This document shows positions 25,671 to 34,871 of a DNA stretch of 64,000 nt, piece after piece; within the stretch, counting starts at the first letter, position 1; each line of letters begins with the position of its first letter. Origin of the DNA: Gordonia hongkongensis (lineage in GTDB: Bacteria > Actinomycetota > Actinomycetes > Mycobacteriales > Mycobacteriaceae); contig NZ_CP095552.1 of assembly GCF_023078355.1 (NCBI RefSeq), positions 4,774,001 to 4,838,000 on the forward strand, in the 5' to 3' direction. The notes under the pieces were generated by a model. The model ran no database searches, was not told the DNA's origin, and was given only the letters and a program-made list of their open reading frames with translations. Both the position numbers and the translations under genes were made by a program.

Positions 25671-26741
25671 ATGACACGGCGCCTCGCACGGCTTTTCCTG
25701 GGTCTTGTCGTCACCTTGCTCGCTCTGGCCCTGACGACGACCCTCGCCGCCTCCCCCGCCCACGCCGCCCGCTACGCCAACGGTCCGGCGACCATCGTCA
25801 ACCGATTGACGGGGCCGTTCGCGATGAACGACACCATCGGGCGGTTCAACATCGTGGGTACCGATCTCGGTGTCATGTGGGACAACGGCCGAGGTGAGAT
25901 CCTCACGGCGTTCGGTGACACCCAGTCGTTCAACGGGTGGTCCCTCCTGTACGGCGAGCTCTACTACTGGCGGTCCAACGTCCTGCTGCGCAGCACGGAC
26001 CGCCACCTGGCCGACGGCATGACGTTCACCTCGCACGCCGGCCGGCCGGGTCATGCCAAGCGCCTGCTCAAGCCGAACGTCCGCCGCGAGATCACGATCA
26101 TCCCGACCGCCGGCGTGGCCGCCAACGGCAAGCAGTACATGACCGTGATGTCGGTCAAACGGTGGGATTCGCCCGGCATCTGGACCACCAACTGGGCGGG
26201 CCTCGTCTCCTCCGCCGACAACGGCGAGAACTGGCGCTCGGTCGGTGCGTTCCGCCCCAATGGCGGCGGCAACAAGAAGTTCCAGATGGGCGCCTTCCTG
26301 AAGGTCGGCAAGACCGTCTACTACTACGGCACACCCGACGGCCGCTGGGGCGGTGTCTACCTCGCGCGCGTCGACGAGAAGGACATCGAGAATCTCGGCA
26401 AGTGGCAGTACTTCTCGTACGGCCGTTGGGTTCCGAACAACCCCGACGCCGCCACCCCGGTGATGGGCGCCCCGACGGGCGAGATGTCGGTCCAGTGGAA
26501 CGACTATCTGGGCAAGTACATCTCGCTGGCGAGCCAGGACGTCGGCGTGACGCTGCGCACCGCCGACAACCCCTGGGGCCCATGGACTTCCGGCGAGATC
26601 GTCGCACCCTCGGTGGACCCGTACACGGGTTACGCGCCGTACATCCACCCGTGGTCGAAGGGCAGCACCCTCTACTTCACCTACTCGGTCTCCATCGGCT
26701 ATCAGGTGTACCTCATGCGTCTGCCGCTGCGGCGCGGCTGA
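25671..26741 (+). CDS. Secreted DUF4185 protein
   Basis: Protein of 356 residues with a Sec signal peptide (RRLARLFLGLVVTLLALALT, cleavage after SPAHA). The DUF4185 beta-propeller-like domain shows repeated blades with aromatic/Gly motifs (GRFNIVGTDLGVMWDNG, LVSSADNGENWRSVG, SGEIVAPSVDPYTGYAP). The family is exported and often compared with glycosyl-hydrolase propellers; a recent link to D-arabinan cleavage exists for some members, but I cannot assign activity here. The ATG at 25671 sits behind AAGG and a TAAGGT -10-like hexamer. Confidence 0.85.
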   Translation: MTRRLARLFLGLVVTLLALALTTTLAASPAHAARYANGPATIVNRLTGPFAMNDTIGRFNIVGTDLGVMWDNGRGEILTAFGDTQSFNGWSLLYGELYYWRSNVLLRSTDRHLADGMTFTSHAGRPGHAKRLLKPNVRREITIIPTAGVAANGKQYMTVMSVKRWDSPGIWTTNWAGLVSSADNGENWRSVGAFRPNGGGNKKFQMGAFLKVGKTVYYYGTPDGRWGGVYLARVDEKDIENLGKWQYFSYGRWVPNNPDAATPVMGAPTGEMSVQWNDYLGKYISLASQDVGVTLRTADNPWGPWTSGEIVAPSVDPYTGYAPYIHPWSKGSTLYFTYSVSIGYQVYLMRLPLRRG

Positions 26742-26786
26742 CCTCGACCACCGACATCGGGGCGATTGCCCCGTCGCTCTCGATGA

Positions 26787-27296
26787 TCAACTGTCGGCGA
26801 TGGTGAGCACGACCAGCGGGATGGGGCGGTCGACCTTGGACTGGAAGTCCGCCAGCAGTGGGTTGTTGGCCAGCACCCAGGCTGCGAACTCGTCGTAGTC
26901 CTCGCCTTCGAGCACCTTGCCGGTCCCCTGGTGCGTATTGTTTCGGAACTCGATCCTGACCTGTGGATTCGCCTTGATGTTGTACCACCATGCCGGGTAC
27001 TTGTCCTCGATGAACGAGCTCACGTACATGGTGTCGTCGCGGTGACAGGGTCCCAGTGGAACCGTGTGCGGCTTTCCGCTCTTGGCCCCGGTGGTGGTGA
27101 GCAGGATGAGGTCCGCGCCCGCGTAAGCGCCGCCCACCTTGCCCGCGTTCTCCCGAAACTCCTTGATCACATCATCGTTCCAGTTGGCGATGCCACCCTC
27201 TTGATCCCACGCCTGGTTCCACGGCGCGTTCGGATCGTCGTAGTCGGTGATATTGGTCTGATCGGGTTGTCCTGCGGTCGATTCGGTTTCACTCAT
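26787..27296 (-). CDS. Deazaflavin (F420)-dependent nitroreductase family protein, Ddn-like
   Basis: Protein of 169 residues. The split-beta-barrel core shows LLTTTGAKSGKPHTVPL and YPAWWYNIKANPQV, the family's cofactor-binding pattern. M. tuberculosis Ddn uses F420H2 to reduce quinones and nitro drugs; F420H2 could come from Fgd1 encoded in this window. An unusual acidic N-terminal extension (ITDYDDPNAPWNQAWDQEGG) precedes the fold. The gene is preceded by a strong inverted repeat. Confidence 0.87.
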   Translation of the reverse strand: MSETESTAGQPDQTNITDYDDPNAPWNQAWDQEGGIANWNDDVIKEFRENAGKVGGAYAGADLILLTTTGAKSGKPHTVPLGPCHRDDTMYVSSFIEDKYPAWWYNIKANPQVRIEFRNNTHQGTGKVLEGEDYDEFAAWVLANNPLLADFQSKVDRPIPLVVLTIADS

Positions 27297-27313
27297 GATC
27301 CGAGTGTGTCGTC

Positions 27314-27340
27314 GAGTTAGGACAGTTACGGTCCTAACTC
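27314..27340. promoter_or_regulatory. Perfect 10-bp inverted repeat, probable operator of the Ddn-like gene
   Basis: GAGTTAGGAC, seven bases, GTCCTAACTC; it ends 18 bp upstream of the ATG at 27296 and would overlap the promoter or 5' leader. Symmetry and length suit a TetR-, MarR- or HxlR-type repressor. No regulator gene lies next to it. Confidence 0.7.
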
Positions 27341-27453
27341 AAAATCGCTACGAAAACCCGTCCTGCGCCTGTCGGTAGGTGACCCGCCGACACGTCGGGG
27401 CGGTTGACGTCCGTTTCCGGACCCAACCGCCCCGGCGTCGCTGGCTGGAGAGA

Positions 27454-28101
27454 TCAGCGCTGGCCGAGCATGCCCTTCATCTGATCAATTTCCGCCTGCT
27501 GGGTTTTCTTGACCTCCAGGGCAAGGGTTTTCGTCGCGGGGTCGACGCCGTCGGCGAGTACCGCGTCGGCCATCGCGATGGCGCCCTCGTGGTGCAGGAT
27601 CATGCCCTCGAGCCAGAGCCGGTCGAACTCGGGACCGCGTGCGTCCCGCAAGGCGGTCATCTGGTCTGGGCTGAGCATGCCCGGCATCGCGGAGTGACCA
27701 CCGTGGCCCATGTTCTCGTGGCCGTCGTCGAGGCCGTCGGTACTGACGCCCCAACTCTCCAGACGGTTCTCCATCTGCTCGATCTCGGCGTCCTGGGCCT
27801 TCTCGATCGTCGACGCGAGAGCGATCAGTTCTGCATTGTCCGTCCGGCCCTCGACGAGTTCGGCCATCTCCACGGCCTGGTCATGGTGTCCGATCATCGT
27901 CGAGGTGAACTCGACGTCGGCCTCGTTGTGGGTGGCCGACGCCGGAGCTTGCGTCGCCGCCGATGCCGAGGTGTTGGCGGAGGTGGCGTCGCTCGCTGTT
28001 TCGTCGGGCGAGCAACCGGCGACTGCGATGAGTGCCGCCGCGGCCAGGCCGATCCCTGCCGCCGTCCGGATACGGCGCCGAGATGTGTTGTGTACGTACA
28101 T
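27454..28101 (-). CDS. DUF305 lipoprotein
   Basis: Lipoprotein of 215 residues: signal peptide with lipobox AVAGC, then a Ser/Thr/Ala linker. Two DUF305 halves follow, each with a His-His helix (MIGHHDQAVEMAELVE and MILHHEGAIAMADAVL) in a ferritin-like arrangement; a Met/His-rich loop (ENMGHGGHSAMPGM) joins them. These features suggest metal, perhaps copper, binding at the outer face of the membrane. The start is supported by AAGGA eight bases upstream. It is 104 bp below the DUF6153 gene and probably co-transcribed. Confidence 0.88.
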   Translation of the reverse strand: MYVHNTSRRRIRTAAGIGLAAAALIAVAGCSPDETASDATSANTSASAATQAPASATHNEADVEFTSTMIGHHDQAVEMAELVEGRTDNAELIALASTIEKAQDAEIEQMENRLESWGVSTDGLDDGHENMGHGGHSAMPGMLSPDQMTALRDARGPEFDRLWLEGMILHHEGAIAMADAVLADGVDPATKTLALEVKKTQQAEIDQMKGMLGQR

Positions 28102-28204
28102 GAGTGCATTCCTTGCTGCTGTCGGAGTTCCCGGCGGGCGCGACGCCGGCCGAGAGGGAGGAGAGATGACGACACGACGGACCGAGCGGTCCGCGGAGGT
28201 CAGC

Positions 28205-28660
28205 TCAGCAGCGGATCACCTGTAGTTGCAGATGGGAGTACATGGCCCACGGCGGCGGACGACCCAGGATCGTCGTCCGACGGCGAGCGGTGTCGACGAT
28301 CCGCGGAAACGCCGCAAGCGACCAGAGCAGGAGAACAAGAACCACGGCCGGAAGATCGACGCCCGCCGCACGGATGAACACGCAGTCGTGCGAGTGCTCA
28401 CCGCAGTCGTCGGTTCCGGTCATCTTCGGGGCTGACGTCATCGTCGACGATGCCGTGAGCGCCGAATGCTCCGCATGGTGGGACATCCCGCTCTCGCCGT
28501 GTAATTCCGGCCCGCTCGCTCCGCTCCCGGCGCCGCCACCGGAAGGCCCGCCGTGACCCGACACCACCGTGTGCATGAGCATCACGGCGATAGCGAGCAC
28601 GAGAACGAGTGCGCGGCGCCGGACGACGGCGCCACGACCGGTTCTGCGGCGGCGGCTCAC
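28205..28660 (-). CDS. DUF6153-like His/Met-rich membrane protein
   Basis: Protein of 151 residues: a basic start, one helix (ALVLVLAIAVMLMHTVV), a His/Met/Cys-rich external stretch (HGESGMSHHAEHS; CGEHSHDCVF), a second helix (LPAVVLVLLLWSLAAF) and a basic tail. It resembles the actinobacterial DUF6153 family found beside DUF305 genes. The residues suggest metal binding. The linker GAGSGASGP is encoded by a copy of the GC-rich short repeat also seen in the FAD oxidase. GTG start. Confidence 0.7.
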   Translation of the reverse strand: MSRRRRTGRGAVVRRRALVLVLAIAVMLMHTVVSGHGGPSGGGAGSGASGPELHGESGMSHHAEHSALTASSTMTSAPKMTGTDDCGEHSHDCVFIRAAGVDLPAVVLVLLLWSLAAFPRIVDTARRRTTILGRPPPWAMYSHLQLQVIRC

Positions 28661-28677
28661 GGTGCCAGGTTACGAGG

Positions 28678-29967
28678 TCACGATGCCGTCGTCGACGCCC
28701 TGGCGTCATCGGGACGCCGATCGTCTCCCGACTCCGACGCGGCATCCTCGGCGGCTCGGCGTCGTTGTCGTGGGATCAAGATCTTGCGATCGATGATCTG
28801 GTAGGTCGCGACCACCGCGGCGGCCAGCAGCCACCCGAGCACGATGTCGAAGATGTAGTGCTCGGCGGTGTACACCAGGGCGAACGCCATCGCGAGGGCG
28901 TAGCCCATGAACAGTGTCTTGCCGAGCGCCTTCACCCGCGGCCACATGAAGAGCGCGAGGAGCATCGTCAGACCCGCGTGCAGCGACGGGATCGCGGCCA
29001 CCAGGTTGGACTTGCCCTGCCCGACCTCGACGAGGTTCGACGCCGCGTGGATGTTGAGATACCCCCAGCCGCGAGCCGAGATCCGTTCGACGTAGGGGTT
29101 GGCGTCCGGATACTCGTTATCCAGCGTCCCGAGCAGACCGCCGGGCTCCTTGGCCTCGGGCGAGTACATGCAGATCGGGTCACGCGGGAAGTCCTGGACC
29201 TCGGCCGCGGTGCATCGCGCGGCGGCCCACGGCGGGGCGCCCGGGACGAGGGTGTAACCGACCAGGGCGAGGAAGGTCGTCGCCACGAAACACGCCGCGT
29301 AGCGTCGCCAGGCGGCGCGGTCCTTCAGCCACAACACGGCCGCGACCGCGTACGGGATGATGAAGTACGACATGTAGACGATGCTGACGATGACCTCCCA
29401 CCAGGGCGGACTCGCCTGCTTGAGGTGCTCCTGCAGCCATGCCGTGGGATTGACCCCGCCGGTCAGCCAAGCATCGAAATCGATCGCCAGATGCCAGTGG
29501 GTGGGCATGTCGACGATGCGCGCGACGTCCCGGGTCCAGTCGTAGAGGATCAGGATCAGCGCGAACGGCGCCCAGTCGATGAGGATCGTGATGAACTTGC
29601 GCCGGCCGATACAGGCAGCCGCGAGTCCCAGACACATCAGGATGATCAGGCGCGTGCGGTCGAAGGCCAGACCGTAGAGGGCGACGTGCACCGCCATCAG
29701 CACGATCCAGGCGCCGATCGCGATGCGCCGGACCATCGTCAGATCGCGACGGCTCTCGGGATCGGCTTCCATCTCGGCGGCGGCGGCCAGGTCGTCGAGG
29801 ATCGGTTCCACACCCGCGCGCCCGGTGTCGTCGCGGTCGGTGTCCTCACGACCGGTGGCCACCACGGAGTCCTTGGTGTCGGAGGTGGTCGTCTCGGCGC
29901 TCTCGCGCTCGTCGCGCTTGGAGGGTCTGCCCGGCTGCGGGACGCCCACCGTCTCGTCGACACTCAC
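28678..29967 (-). CDS. PAP2-superfamily phosphotransferase (AUR1-like)
   Basis: Integral membrane protein of ~429 residues. A charged N-terminal ~75 residues is followed by several helices and the PAP2 motifs IPSLHAG and AEHYIFDIVLG (His and Asp of the active site). The long loop between helices resembles inositol-phosphotransferase (AUR1/IPC-synthase-like) members of the family. The likely role is phosphate or phosphoinositol transfer on lipids at the membrane. I prefer the GTG at 29967; a TTG three codons earlier is possible. Seventeen bases separate its stop from the DUF6153 gene. Confidence 0.82.
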   Translation of the reverse strand: MSVDETVGVPQPGRPSKRDERESAETTTSDTKDSVVATGREDTDRDDTGRAGVEPILDDLAAAAEMEADPESRRDLTMVRRIAIGAWIVLMAVHVALYGLAFDRTRLIILMCLGLAAACIGRRKFITILIDWAPFALILILYDWTRDVARIVDMPTHWHLAIDFDAWLTGGVNPTAWLQEHLKQASPPWWEVIVSIVYMSYFIIPYAVAAVLWLKDRAAWRRYAACFVATTFLALVGYTLVPGAPPWAAARCTAAEVQDFPRDPICMYSPEAKEPGGLLGTLDNEYPDANPYVERISARGWGYLNIHAASNLVEVGQGKSNLVAAIPSLHAGLTMLLALFMWPRVKALGKTLFMGYALAMAFALVYTAEHYIFDIVLGWLLAAAVVATYQIIDRKILIPRQRRRAAEDAASESGDDRRPDDARASTTAS

Positions 29968-30011
29968 CCGACACAACCCCGCCCGTCACACCCCGCAGGG
30001 CAACCACCCAC

Positions 30012-30031
30012 TTAAACTGCCGTCAGTGTAA
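30012..30031. promoter_or_regulatory. Near-perfect palindrome upstream of the PAP2 gene
   Basis: TTAAACTGCCGTCAGTGTAA, eight of ten symmetric pairs, 45 bp upstream of the PAP2 start. It is the only strong dyad in the gap between the PAP2 gene and the rightward small gene at 30204. Candidate operator; inference only. Confidence 0.5.
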
Positions 30032-30203
30032 TGGCCATCTGTTGTTCGCGAGCCAAGCCGACGGCCAGGCATGTCGGATTTGAGCATTTCCGGCGCCGCG
30101 ACCCAGGGCGAGGGGTCTCCGCCAGCGGTTTTCGCCGGACACCTCGCCGATCAGGGTGTTGTGGATCACACTGGAGGGCGTCGATCCCCTGAAGGAGGTC
30201 TCG

Positions 30204-30419
30204 GTGCCCAATCGCTACCTGCGCTACGGCGACCAGCGCTACATCATCAACAAGGAGGCGGAGGCCCGTCTCAACCGCACCCTCGACGCGGTGTACGCCG
30301 ACGGAACCCGCGGTCACGAGTGGCTGAACCTCTATCACGACAGCGCGGCACCGTGTCGACTCCTCATCGCACCCGGAGTCCCGATCACCATCGAGACCGA
30401 GCCCTGCCTGGGCGACTGA
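30204..30419 (+). CDS. Small hypothetical protein (71 residues)
   Basis: Not recognised. A very good Shine-Dalgarno (AAGGAGGTCTCG) precedes the GTG start, and the sequence (MPNRYLRYGDQRYIINKEAE onward) is balanced in charge and Tyr-rich, with the codon bias of its neighbours. No membrane helix or signal peptide. It may be co-transcribed with nfo, which begins 115 bp later. Confidence 0.7.
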   Translation: MPNRYLRYGDQRYIINKEAEARLNRTLDAVYADGTRGHEWLNLYHDSAAPCRLLIAPGVPITIETEPCLGD

Positions 30420-30534
30420 TCTCCCGTCGCCGCGGAGAGCCGGTTGGACGAAGCAGGTGACCGCCCCGGCGTGTCCCCGTGATCCATGACGACGGGCGCG
30501 TCCGCGTGTCAGGGCGGGCCACTATCGTTGTCGC

Positions 30535-31305
30535 ATGCGCATCGGAGCCCATCTTCGCGAGGACGCCGACCCCTTGGCCACTGCCGCCGAGCTCGGGATC
30601 GATGTCTTCCAGATGTTCGTCACGGACCCTCAGAGCTGGAAGAAGCCGCAGCCGAACCCGCGCGCGGCGGAGTTCCGTGAGTCCGACATCGACGTCGTCG
30701 TGCACTCGAGCTACCAGATCAACGTCGCCAGTCTGAACAACCGGCTGCGGATGCCGTCGCGCAAGGCCGTCGAGCAGCAGGCCGCGGCCGCCGCCGAACT
30801 CGGCGCCTTCGGGCTCGTCGTCCACGGCGGGCATCTGCGCGACGGGGAGGACAGCGCCGAGGGATTCGCCAACTGGCGCAAGCTGTTCGACCGCCAGGCC
30901 GACAAGGGCGGCTTCGGCGTCCCGATCCTCATCGAGAACACCGCGGGCGGCGACCACGCGATGGCACGCACGCTCGAGTCCATCGACCGTCTGTGGGAGG
31001 CGGTCGGCGACTTCGACCAGGCCGGCTTCTGCCTCGACACCTGCCACGCCTGGGCCGGCGGCGAGGATCTCGTCGGACTCGTCGAGCGCGTCCGTCAGAT
31101 CACCGGCCGGATCGATCTCGTGCACCTCAATAACTCTCGCGACGAGTTCGACTCGGGCCGCGACCGACACGCCAACCTCGCGTCGGGCCACATCGACCCC
31201 GAGGTGCTCGTCGCCGTCGCCGAGGCGGCGGGCGCACCGGTCATCCTGGAGACACCCGGCGACGGCATCCCCGACGATCTCGAGTACCTGCGCTCGGCGC
31301 TATAA
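30535..31305 (+). CDS. nfo: Endonuclease IV (AP endonuclease)
   Basis: Zinc-dependent repair enzyme that cuts DNA 5' of abasic sites. TIM barrel of 256 residues, similar in length to the mycobacterial enzyme. Metal-ligand motifs are present: VVHGGH, LIENTAGG, FCLDTCHAWA, VHLNNSRDEFDSGRDRHANLASG and ILETPG. An ATG 12 bp after a TATCGT -10-like hexamer suggests a near-leaderless message. Its stop is eight bases from the stop of the convergent secreted-protein gene. Confidence 0.95.
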   Translation: MRIGAHLREDADPLATAAELGIDVFQMFVTDPQSWKKPQPNPRAAEFRESDIDVVVHSSYQINVASLNNRLRMPSRKAVEQQAAAAAELGAFGLVVHGGHLRDGEDSAEGFANWRKLFDRQADKGGFGVPILIENTAGGDHAMARTLESIDRLWEAVGDFDQAGFCLDTCHAWAGGEDLVGLVERVRQITGRIDLVHLNNSRDEFDSGRDRHANLASGHIDPEVLVAVAEAAGAPVILETPGDGIPDDLEYLRSAL

Positions 31306-31313
31306 GACGTCGA

Positions 31314-31880
31314 TCACGACAGATTCCAGGCGGGCGCCGGCGGAGTCACCGGGTATGCGGCGACGTTCATGACGACCGTCCCGTCGCAGGGCCCGCCGTC
31401 GATCGTGGTCCGCCACACGCCCTTCAGCGTGCCGTCGCCCTGCGGGGTGTAGGTCGCGATCGACGTCGCCGGGCGCCACACCTTCGGCACACCCGCGCCC
31501 TGCCAGCAGTCCCATTCCCAGTCATAACGATGCACCCAGGATCCTGCCTCCCAGGTGTAGCGCGGCGGCTGCGGCAGCGTCGGATTCGCGGGTTTCGGCC
31601 CGTCGATCACCGTCGCCACGCACGTACCGCCGTCGCACGATGTCCTGAAGGTGTAGTCGTCGGAGAAGTCCGGCTCCGCCTGCCGGGCCGCGAGGCTCGT
31701 TCCGGTCTTCGAGGCGGCGAACCGCTTCAACGAATACACGCCGTCCCACGAGGGCGTCGCCGCGGCGTCTGCCGGGGCGACAGCCACCAGAAGTCCGGCG
31801 GCCAGGGCGACGATCGAGATCACGACGCTCACGAAACCTGTCGCACCGACACGTGCGGGTCCGATCACCAGTCTGCGCAT
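31314..31880 (-). CDS. Secreted hypothetical protein
   Basis: Exported protein of 188 residues with a clear Sec signal (VVISIVALAAGLLVAVAPAD, cleavage after ADA). The mature part has four Cys and many Trp (RTSCDGGTCVATVIDGP; WEWDCWQGAGVPKVW; GGPCDGTVV), consistent with a small beta-rich, disulfide-bonded fold found in mycobacterial secreted proteins. Function unknown. The ATG at 31880 matches the basic n-region. Confidence 0.78.
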   Translation of the reverse strand: MRRLVIGPARVGATGFVSVVISIVALAAGLLVAVAPADAAATPSWDGVYSLKRFAASKTGTSLAARQAEPDFSDDYTFRTSCDGGTCVATVIDGPKPANPTLPQPPRYTWEAGSWVHRYDWEWDCWQGAGVPKVWRPATSIATYTPQGDGTLKGVWRTTIDGGPCDGTVVMNVAAYPVTPPAPAWNLS

Positions 31881-31998
31881 TCGTTCATTGGAACGTACTC
31901 GCGGTTCCTGCGCCGGCGTTGCGGATTTCTCGGCGCTCCGGGTGCGCCAACCGGCGCAGATCACACATCTTCTGATTGATCCGGCGGGGATATGGGGC

Positions 31999-32022
31999 TA
32001 TTCTAGGGTTACCGGCGAGTAA
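31999..32022 (+). promoter_or_regulatory. fadE5 promoter with palindromic operator
   Basis: TATTCT (31999-32004) fits an actinobacterial TANNNT -10. It is followed five bases later by TTACCGGCGAGTAA (32009-32022), a palindrome that would cover the transcription start. The same palindrome class lies before fabG4/fadA2 (42214) and tetR (45281). It is 111 bp before the fadE5 ATG. Confidence 0.65.
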
Positions 32023-32133
32023 CATAGCTCGGACCGAACAGCCCCCTCATCCGGCCGGTACGCGCACAACCGTGAGCGATCGGACCGGGTCGAGGACGCC
32101 ATCGCAGACGGCCACACCAGACAAGGAACAACC

Positions 32134-33969
32134 ATGGGCCATTACAAGAGCAACATGCGCGACCTGCAGTTCAATCTCTTCGAACTGTTCGAGCTCGACA
32201 AGGTACTGGAGTCCGGCGACTTCGGGGACCTCGACCACGAGACAGCCGTCGACATGCTGCGCGAGGTCCGTGCGCTGGCCGAGGGCCCGATCGCCGAGTC
32301 CTTCGTCGACGCCGACCGCAATCCCCCGGTCTTCGACCCCGACGAGCACACCGTCACGATCCCCGAGTCGTTCAAGAAGTCGTACAACGCCCTGGTCGAG
32401 GGCGGCTGGGACAAGATCGGCATCGCCGAGGAACTCGGCGGCCTGCCGGCCCCGCGCTCGCTGTACTGGGCCATCGGCGAGATGATCCTCGGCGCCAACC
32501 CGCCCGTGTTCATGTACGCCGCCGGCGCGGGCTTCGCGAACATCTTCTACAACAACGGCACCGACGAGCAGAAGAAGTGGGCTGCCATCTGCTCCGACCG
32601 CGGCTGGGGCGCCACCATGGTGCTGACCGAGCCCGACGCCGGTTCCGACGTAGGTGCCGGACGCACCAAGGCCGTGCAGCAGGAAGACGGTTCCTGGCAC
32701 ATCGACGGTGTGAAGCGATTCATCACCTCGGCCGATCAGGACATGACCGAGAACATCTTCCACCTGGTGCTAGCCCGCCCCGAGGGCGCTGGCCCGGGCA
32801 CCAAGGGTCTGTCGCTGTTCTTCGTACCCAAGTACCACTTCGACTTCGAGACCGGCGAACTCGGCGAGCGCAACGGCGTCTTCGTCACCAACGTCGAGCA
32901 CAAGATGGGCATCAAGGCGTCCGCCACCTGTGAGGTCACCTTCGGACAGCACGGCACCCCCGCCAAGGGCTGGCTCGTCGGCGACGTCCACAAGGGCATC
33001 GCGCAGATGTTCGAGGTCATCGAGCACGCGCGGATGATGGTGGGCACCAAGGCCATCTCGACCCTGTCGACCGGTTACCTGAACGCGCTCGAGTACGCCA
33101 AGGAGCGCATCCAGGGTGCGGACATGACCCAGATGACCGACAAGGCCGCACCGCGCGTGTCGATCACCCACCACCCCGATGTGCGTCGTTCGCTGATGAC
33201 CCAGAAGGCCTACGCCGAAGGTCTGCGCGCGATCTACCTCTACACCGCGTCGCACCAGGACACCGCCGCCGCGAAGATCGTGTCCGGCGCCGATGCCGAG
33301 ATGGCCCACCGCGTCAACGATCTGCTGCTCCCGATCGTCAAGGGCGTCGGCTCCGAGCGCGCCTACGGCACCCTCGGTCACGAGTCGCTGCAGACGCTCG
33401 GCGGGTCGGGATTCCTCCAGGACTACCCGATCGAGCAGTACATCCGTGACTCGAAGATCGACTCGCTGTACGAGGGCACCACCGCCATCCAGGCCCAGGA
33501 TTTCTTCTTCCGCAAGATCATCCGCGACAAGGGCCAGGCGCTCGCGCACGTCGCCGGGCAGATCCAGAGCTTCATCGACTCCGAGGCGGGCAACGGCCGG
33601 CTGAAGACCGAGCGGGCACTGCTGAAGACGGCGCTCGACGACGTGCAGGCGATGGCTGCCTCGCTGACCAACGATCTGATGGCGGCACAGGAGAACTCGA
33701 CCGAGCTGTACAAGGTCGGACTCGGTTCGGTCCGCTTCCTGATGGCCGTCGGCGACCTGCTCATCGGCTGGCTGCTCCTCCGCCAGGCCGAGGTCGCCCT
33801 CGCAGCTCTCGACAACGGGGCCTCCGACGCCGACAAGTCCTTCTACGAGGGCAAGGTCGCCGTGGCGAGCTTCTTCGCGAAGAACATGCTCCCGCTGCTC
33901 ACCTCGGTCCGCGTCACCGTCGAGAACATCGACAATGACATCATGGAACTCGACGAAGCGGCCTTCTGA
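32134..33969 (+). CDS. fadE5: Acyl-CoA dehydrogenase FadE5
   Basis: FAD enzyme of 611 residues, the same length as M. tuberculosis FadE5 (Rv0244c), which introduces the trans-2 double bond into acyl-CoAs of varied length in beta-oxidation. The N-terminus ([20 protein letters not shown]), the flavin region [20 protein letters not shown] and the C-terminal [20 protein letters not shown] are almost diagnostic. In mycobacteria it lies beside fadA2-fabG4-htdX; here it is 7 kb away but shares their predicted operator. Followed by a strong terminator. Confidence 0.95.
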   Translation: MGHYKSNMRDLQFNLFELFELDKVLESGDFGDLDHETAVDMLREVRALAEGPIAESFVDADRNPPVFDPDEHTVTIPESFKKSYNALVEGGWDKIGIAEELGGLPAPRSLYWAIGEMILGANPPVFMYAAGAGFANIFYNNGTDEQKKWAAICSDRGWGATMVLTEPDAGSDVGAGRTKAVQQEDGSWHIDGVKRFITSADQDMTENIFHLVLARPEGAGPGTKGLSLFFVPKYHFDFETGELGERNGVFVTNVEHKMGIKASATCEVTFGQHGTPAKGWLVGDVHKGIAQMFEVIEHARMMVGTKAISTLSTGYLNALEYAKERIQGADMTQMTDKAAPRVSITHHPDVRRSLMTQKAYAEGLRAIYLYTASHQDTAAAKIVSGADAEMAHRVNDLLLPIVKGVGSERAYGTLGHESLQTLGGSGFLQDYPIEQYIRDSKIDSLYEGTTAIQAQDFFFRKIIRDKGQALAHVAGQIQSFIDSEAGNGRLKTERALLKTALDDVQAMAASLTNDLMAAQENSTELYKVGLGSVRFLMAVGDLLIGWLLLRQAEVALAALDNGASDADKSFYEGKVAVASFFAKNMLPLLTSVRVTVENIDNDIMELDEAAF

Positions 33970-33984
33970 GCCCGACCATACTGA

Positions 33985-34024
33985 GAACTCCCACCGGCGA
34001 ATCCGCCGGTGGGAGTTCTTCTTT
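33985..34024 (+). terminator. Intrinsic terminator of fadE5
   Basis: A perfect 15-bp stem (33985-33999 with 34004-34018; arms GAACTCCCACCGGCG and its complement, loop AATC) followed by TTCTTT. It lies 16 bp after the fadE5 stop and may also serve the convergent gene. Confidence 0.9.
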
Positions 34025-34071
34025 GCGTCGAGCCCGCGCACATCGCGGCTCAGACCGGCGGTGCGGCAACT

Positions 34072-34818
34072 TCAGTCGATCACACTGAAGCAATAGCCGA
34101 CCGGGCGCGGTTTCTCCGCGAAGTAGGTCCCGTCCGAGTCGGGACATTCGGGCTCCCCCGCAGCCTTGGTGTCCACGCGGATGTTCGTTCCGCCGGAAAC
34201 CGGCGACCCGCAGTCGTTCTCACGAATGTCGGCGAGCGCGGTACCACCGGTCGCCGACGGGATGTAGTAACAACGGCCCTCCTGGTAGACCGGCGCCAGA
34301 CAGAGCGCACCCTCCTCGCCCGCGACCCAGTAGCGCGAGTAGTTGGGACCGCAGAGCCCTTGCGTGATGGACTTCTCCGCGACGACGTAGTGGAAGTCGG
34401 TGTCGCCGCAGGACACCTCGTCGGCCTTGAGGGTCTCCGGCTCCGCCGTCACGACGATGCACTCGCCGGCGTCGACGTCACTGGTGTCGGTGACCCCACC
34501 TCCCTGCGCCGACGACACCAGCACCCGCGCCACGCCACCGGCGATCACGATCAAGAGCAGCACCCCGACAATTCCCAGCGCGACCCACAAACCGGTGCGC
34601 TTCTTCTTCGGTGGCGGCGGGAACGGCGGTCCGGGCGGGTACATCCCGCCCGGCATCGGACCCGGGTACTGGGGCCGACCGCCGTAGGGCACCTGGTTCG
34701 GCGGCGGTGCGCCGTAGGGCTGGTTCGGTGGCGGGTACCTCCCGTTCGGCTGGTACTGCCCGGGTTGCGGTTGTGGCCCGAATCGCGGGTCCCCCGGCTG
34801 GTATGGCGAGTTGGTCAC
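34072..34818 (-). CDS. LppU-like membrane-anchored protein with Pro-rich N-terminus
   Basis: Protein of 248 residues. The first 70 are Pro/Gln/Tyr/Gly-rich and cytoplasmic, ending in KKKR; one helix (LWVALGIVGVLLLIVIAGGV) follows. The external domain of ~150 residues has eight Cys (GECIVV, VSCGDTD, GLCGPN, ALCLAP, GRCYY, NDCGSP, PECPD, GYCFS), probably four disulfides. This layout matches actinobacterial LppU/SCO3897-type proteins of unknown function. Confidence 0.75.
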   Translation of the reverse strand: MTNSPYQPGDPRFGPQPQPGQYQPNGRYPPPNQPYGAPPPNQVPYGGRPQYPGPMPGGMYPPGPPFPPPPKKKRTGLWVALGIVGVLLLIVIAGGVARVLVSSAQGGGVTDTSDVDAGECIVVTAEPETLKADEVSCGDTDFHYVVAEKSITQGLCGPNYSRYWVAGEEGALCLAPVYQEGRCYYIPSATGGTALADIRENDCGSPVSGGTNIRVDTKAAGEPECPDSDGTYFAEKPRPVGYCFSVID

Positions 34819-34871
34819 GCCGCGAACACTACCCGCGCGCCGGTGGCGTTACCGGACCGGCGGCCGAACTC

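Noticed and set aside
30012..30338. Leftward open frame of 108 codons opposite the small gene at 30204
   Set aside because: The rightward 71-residue frame has an excellent Shine-Dalgarno and better composition; the leftward one has neither.
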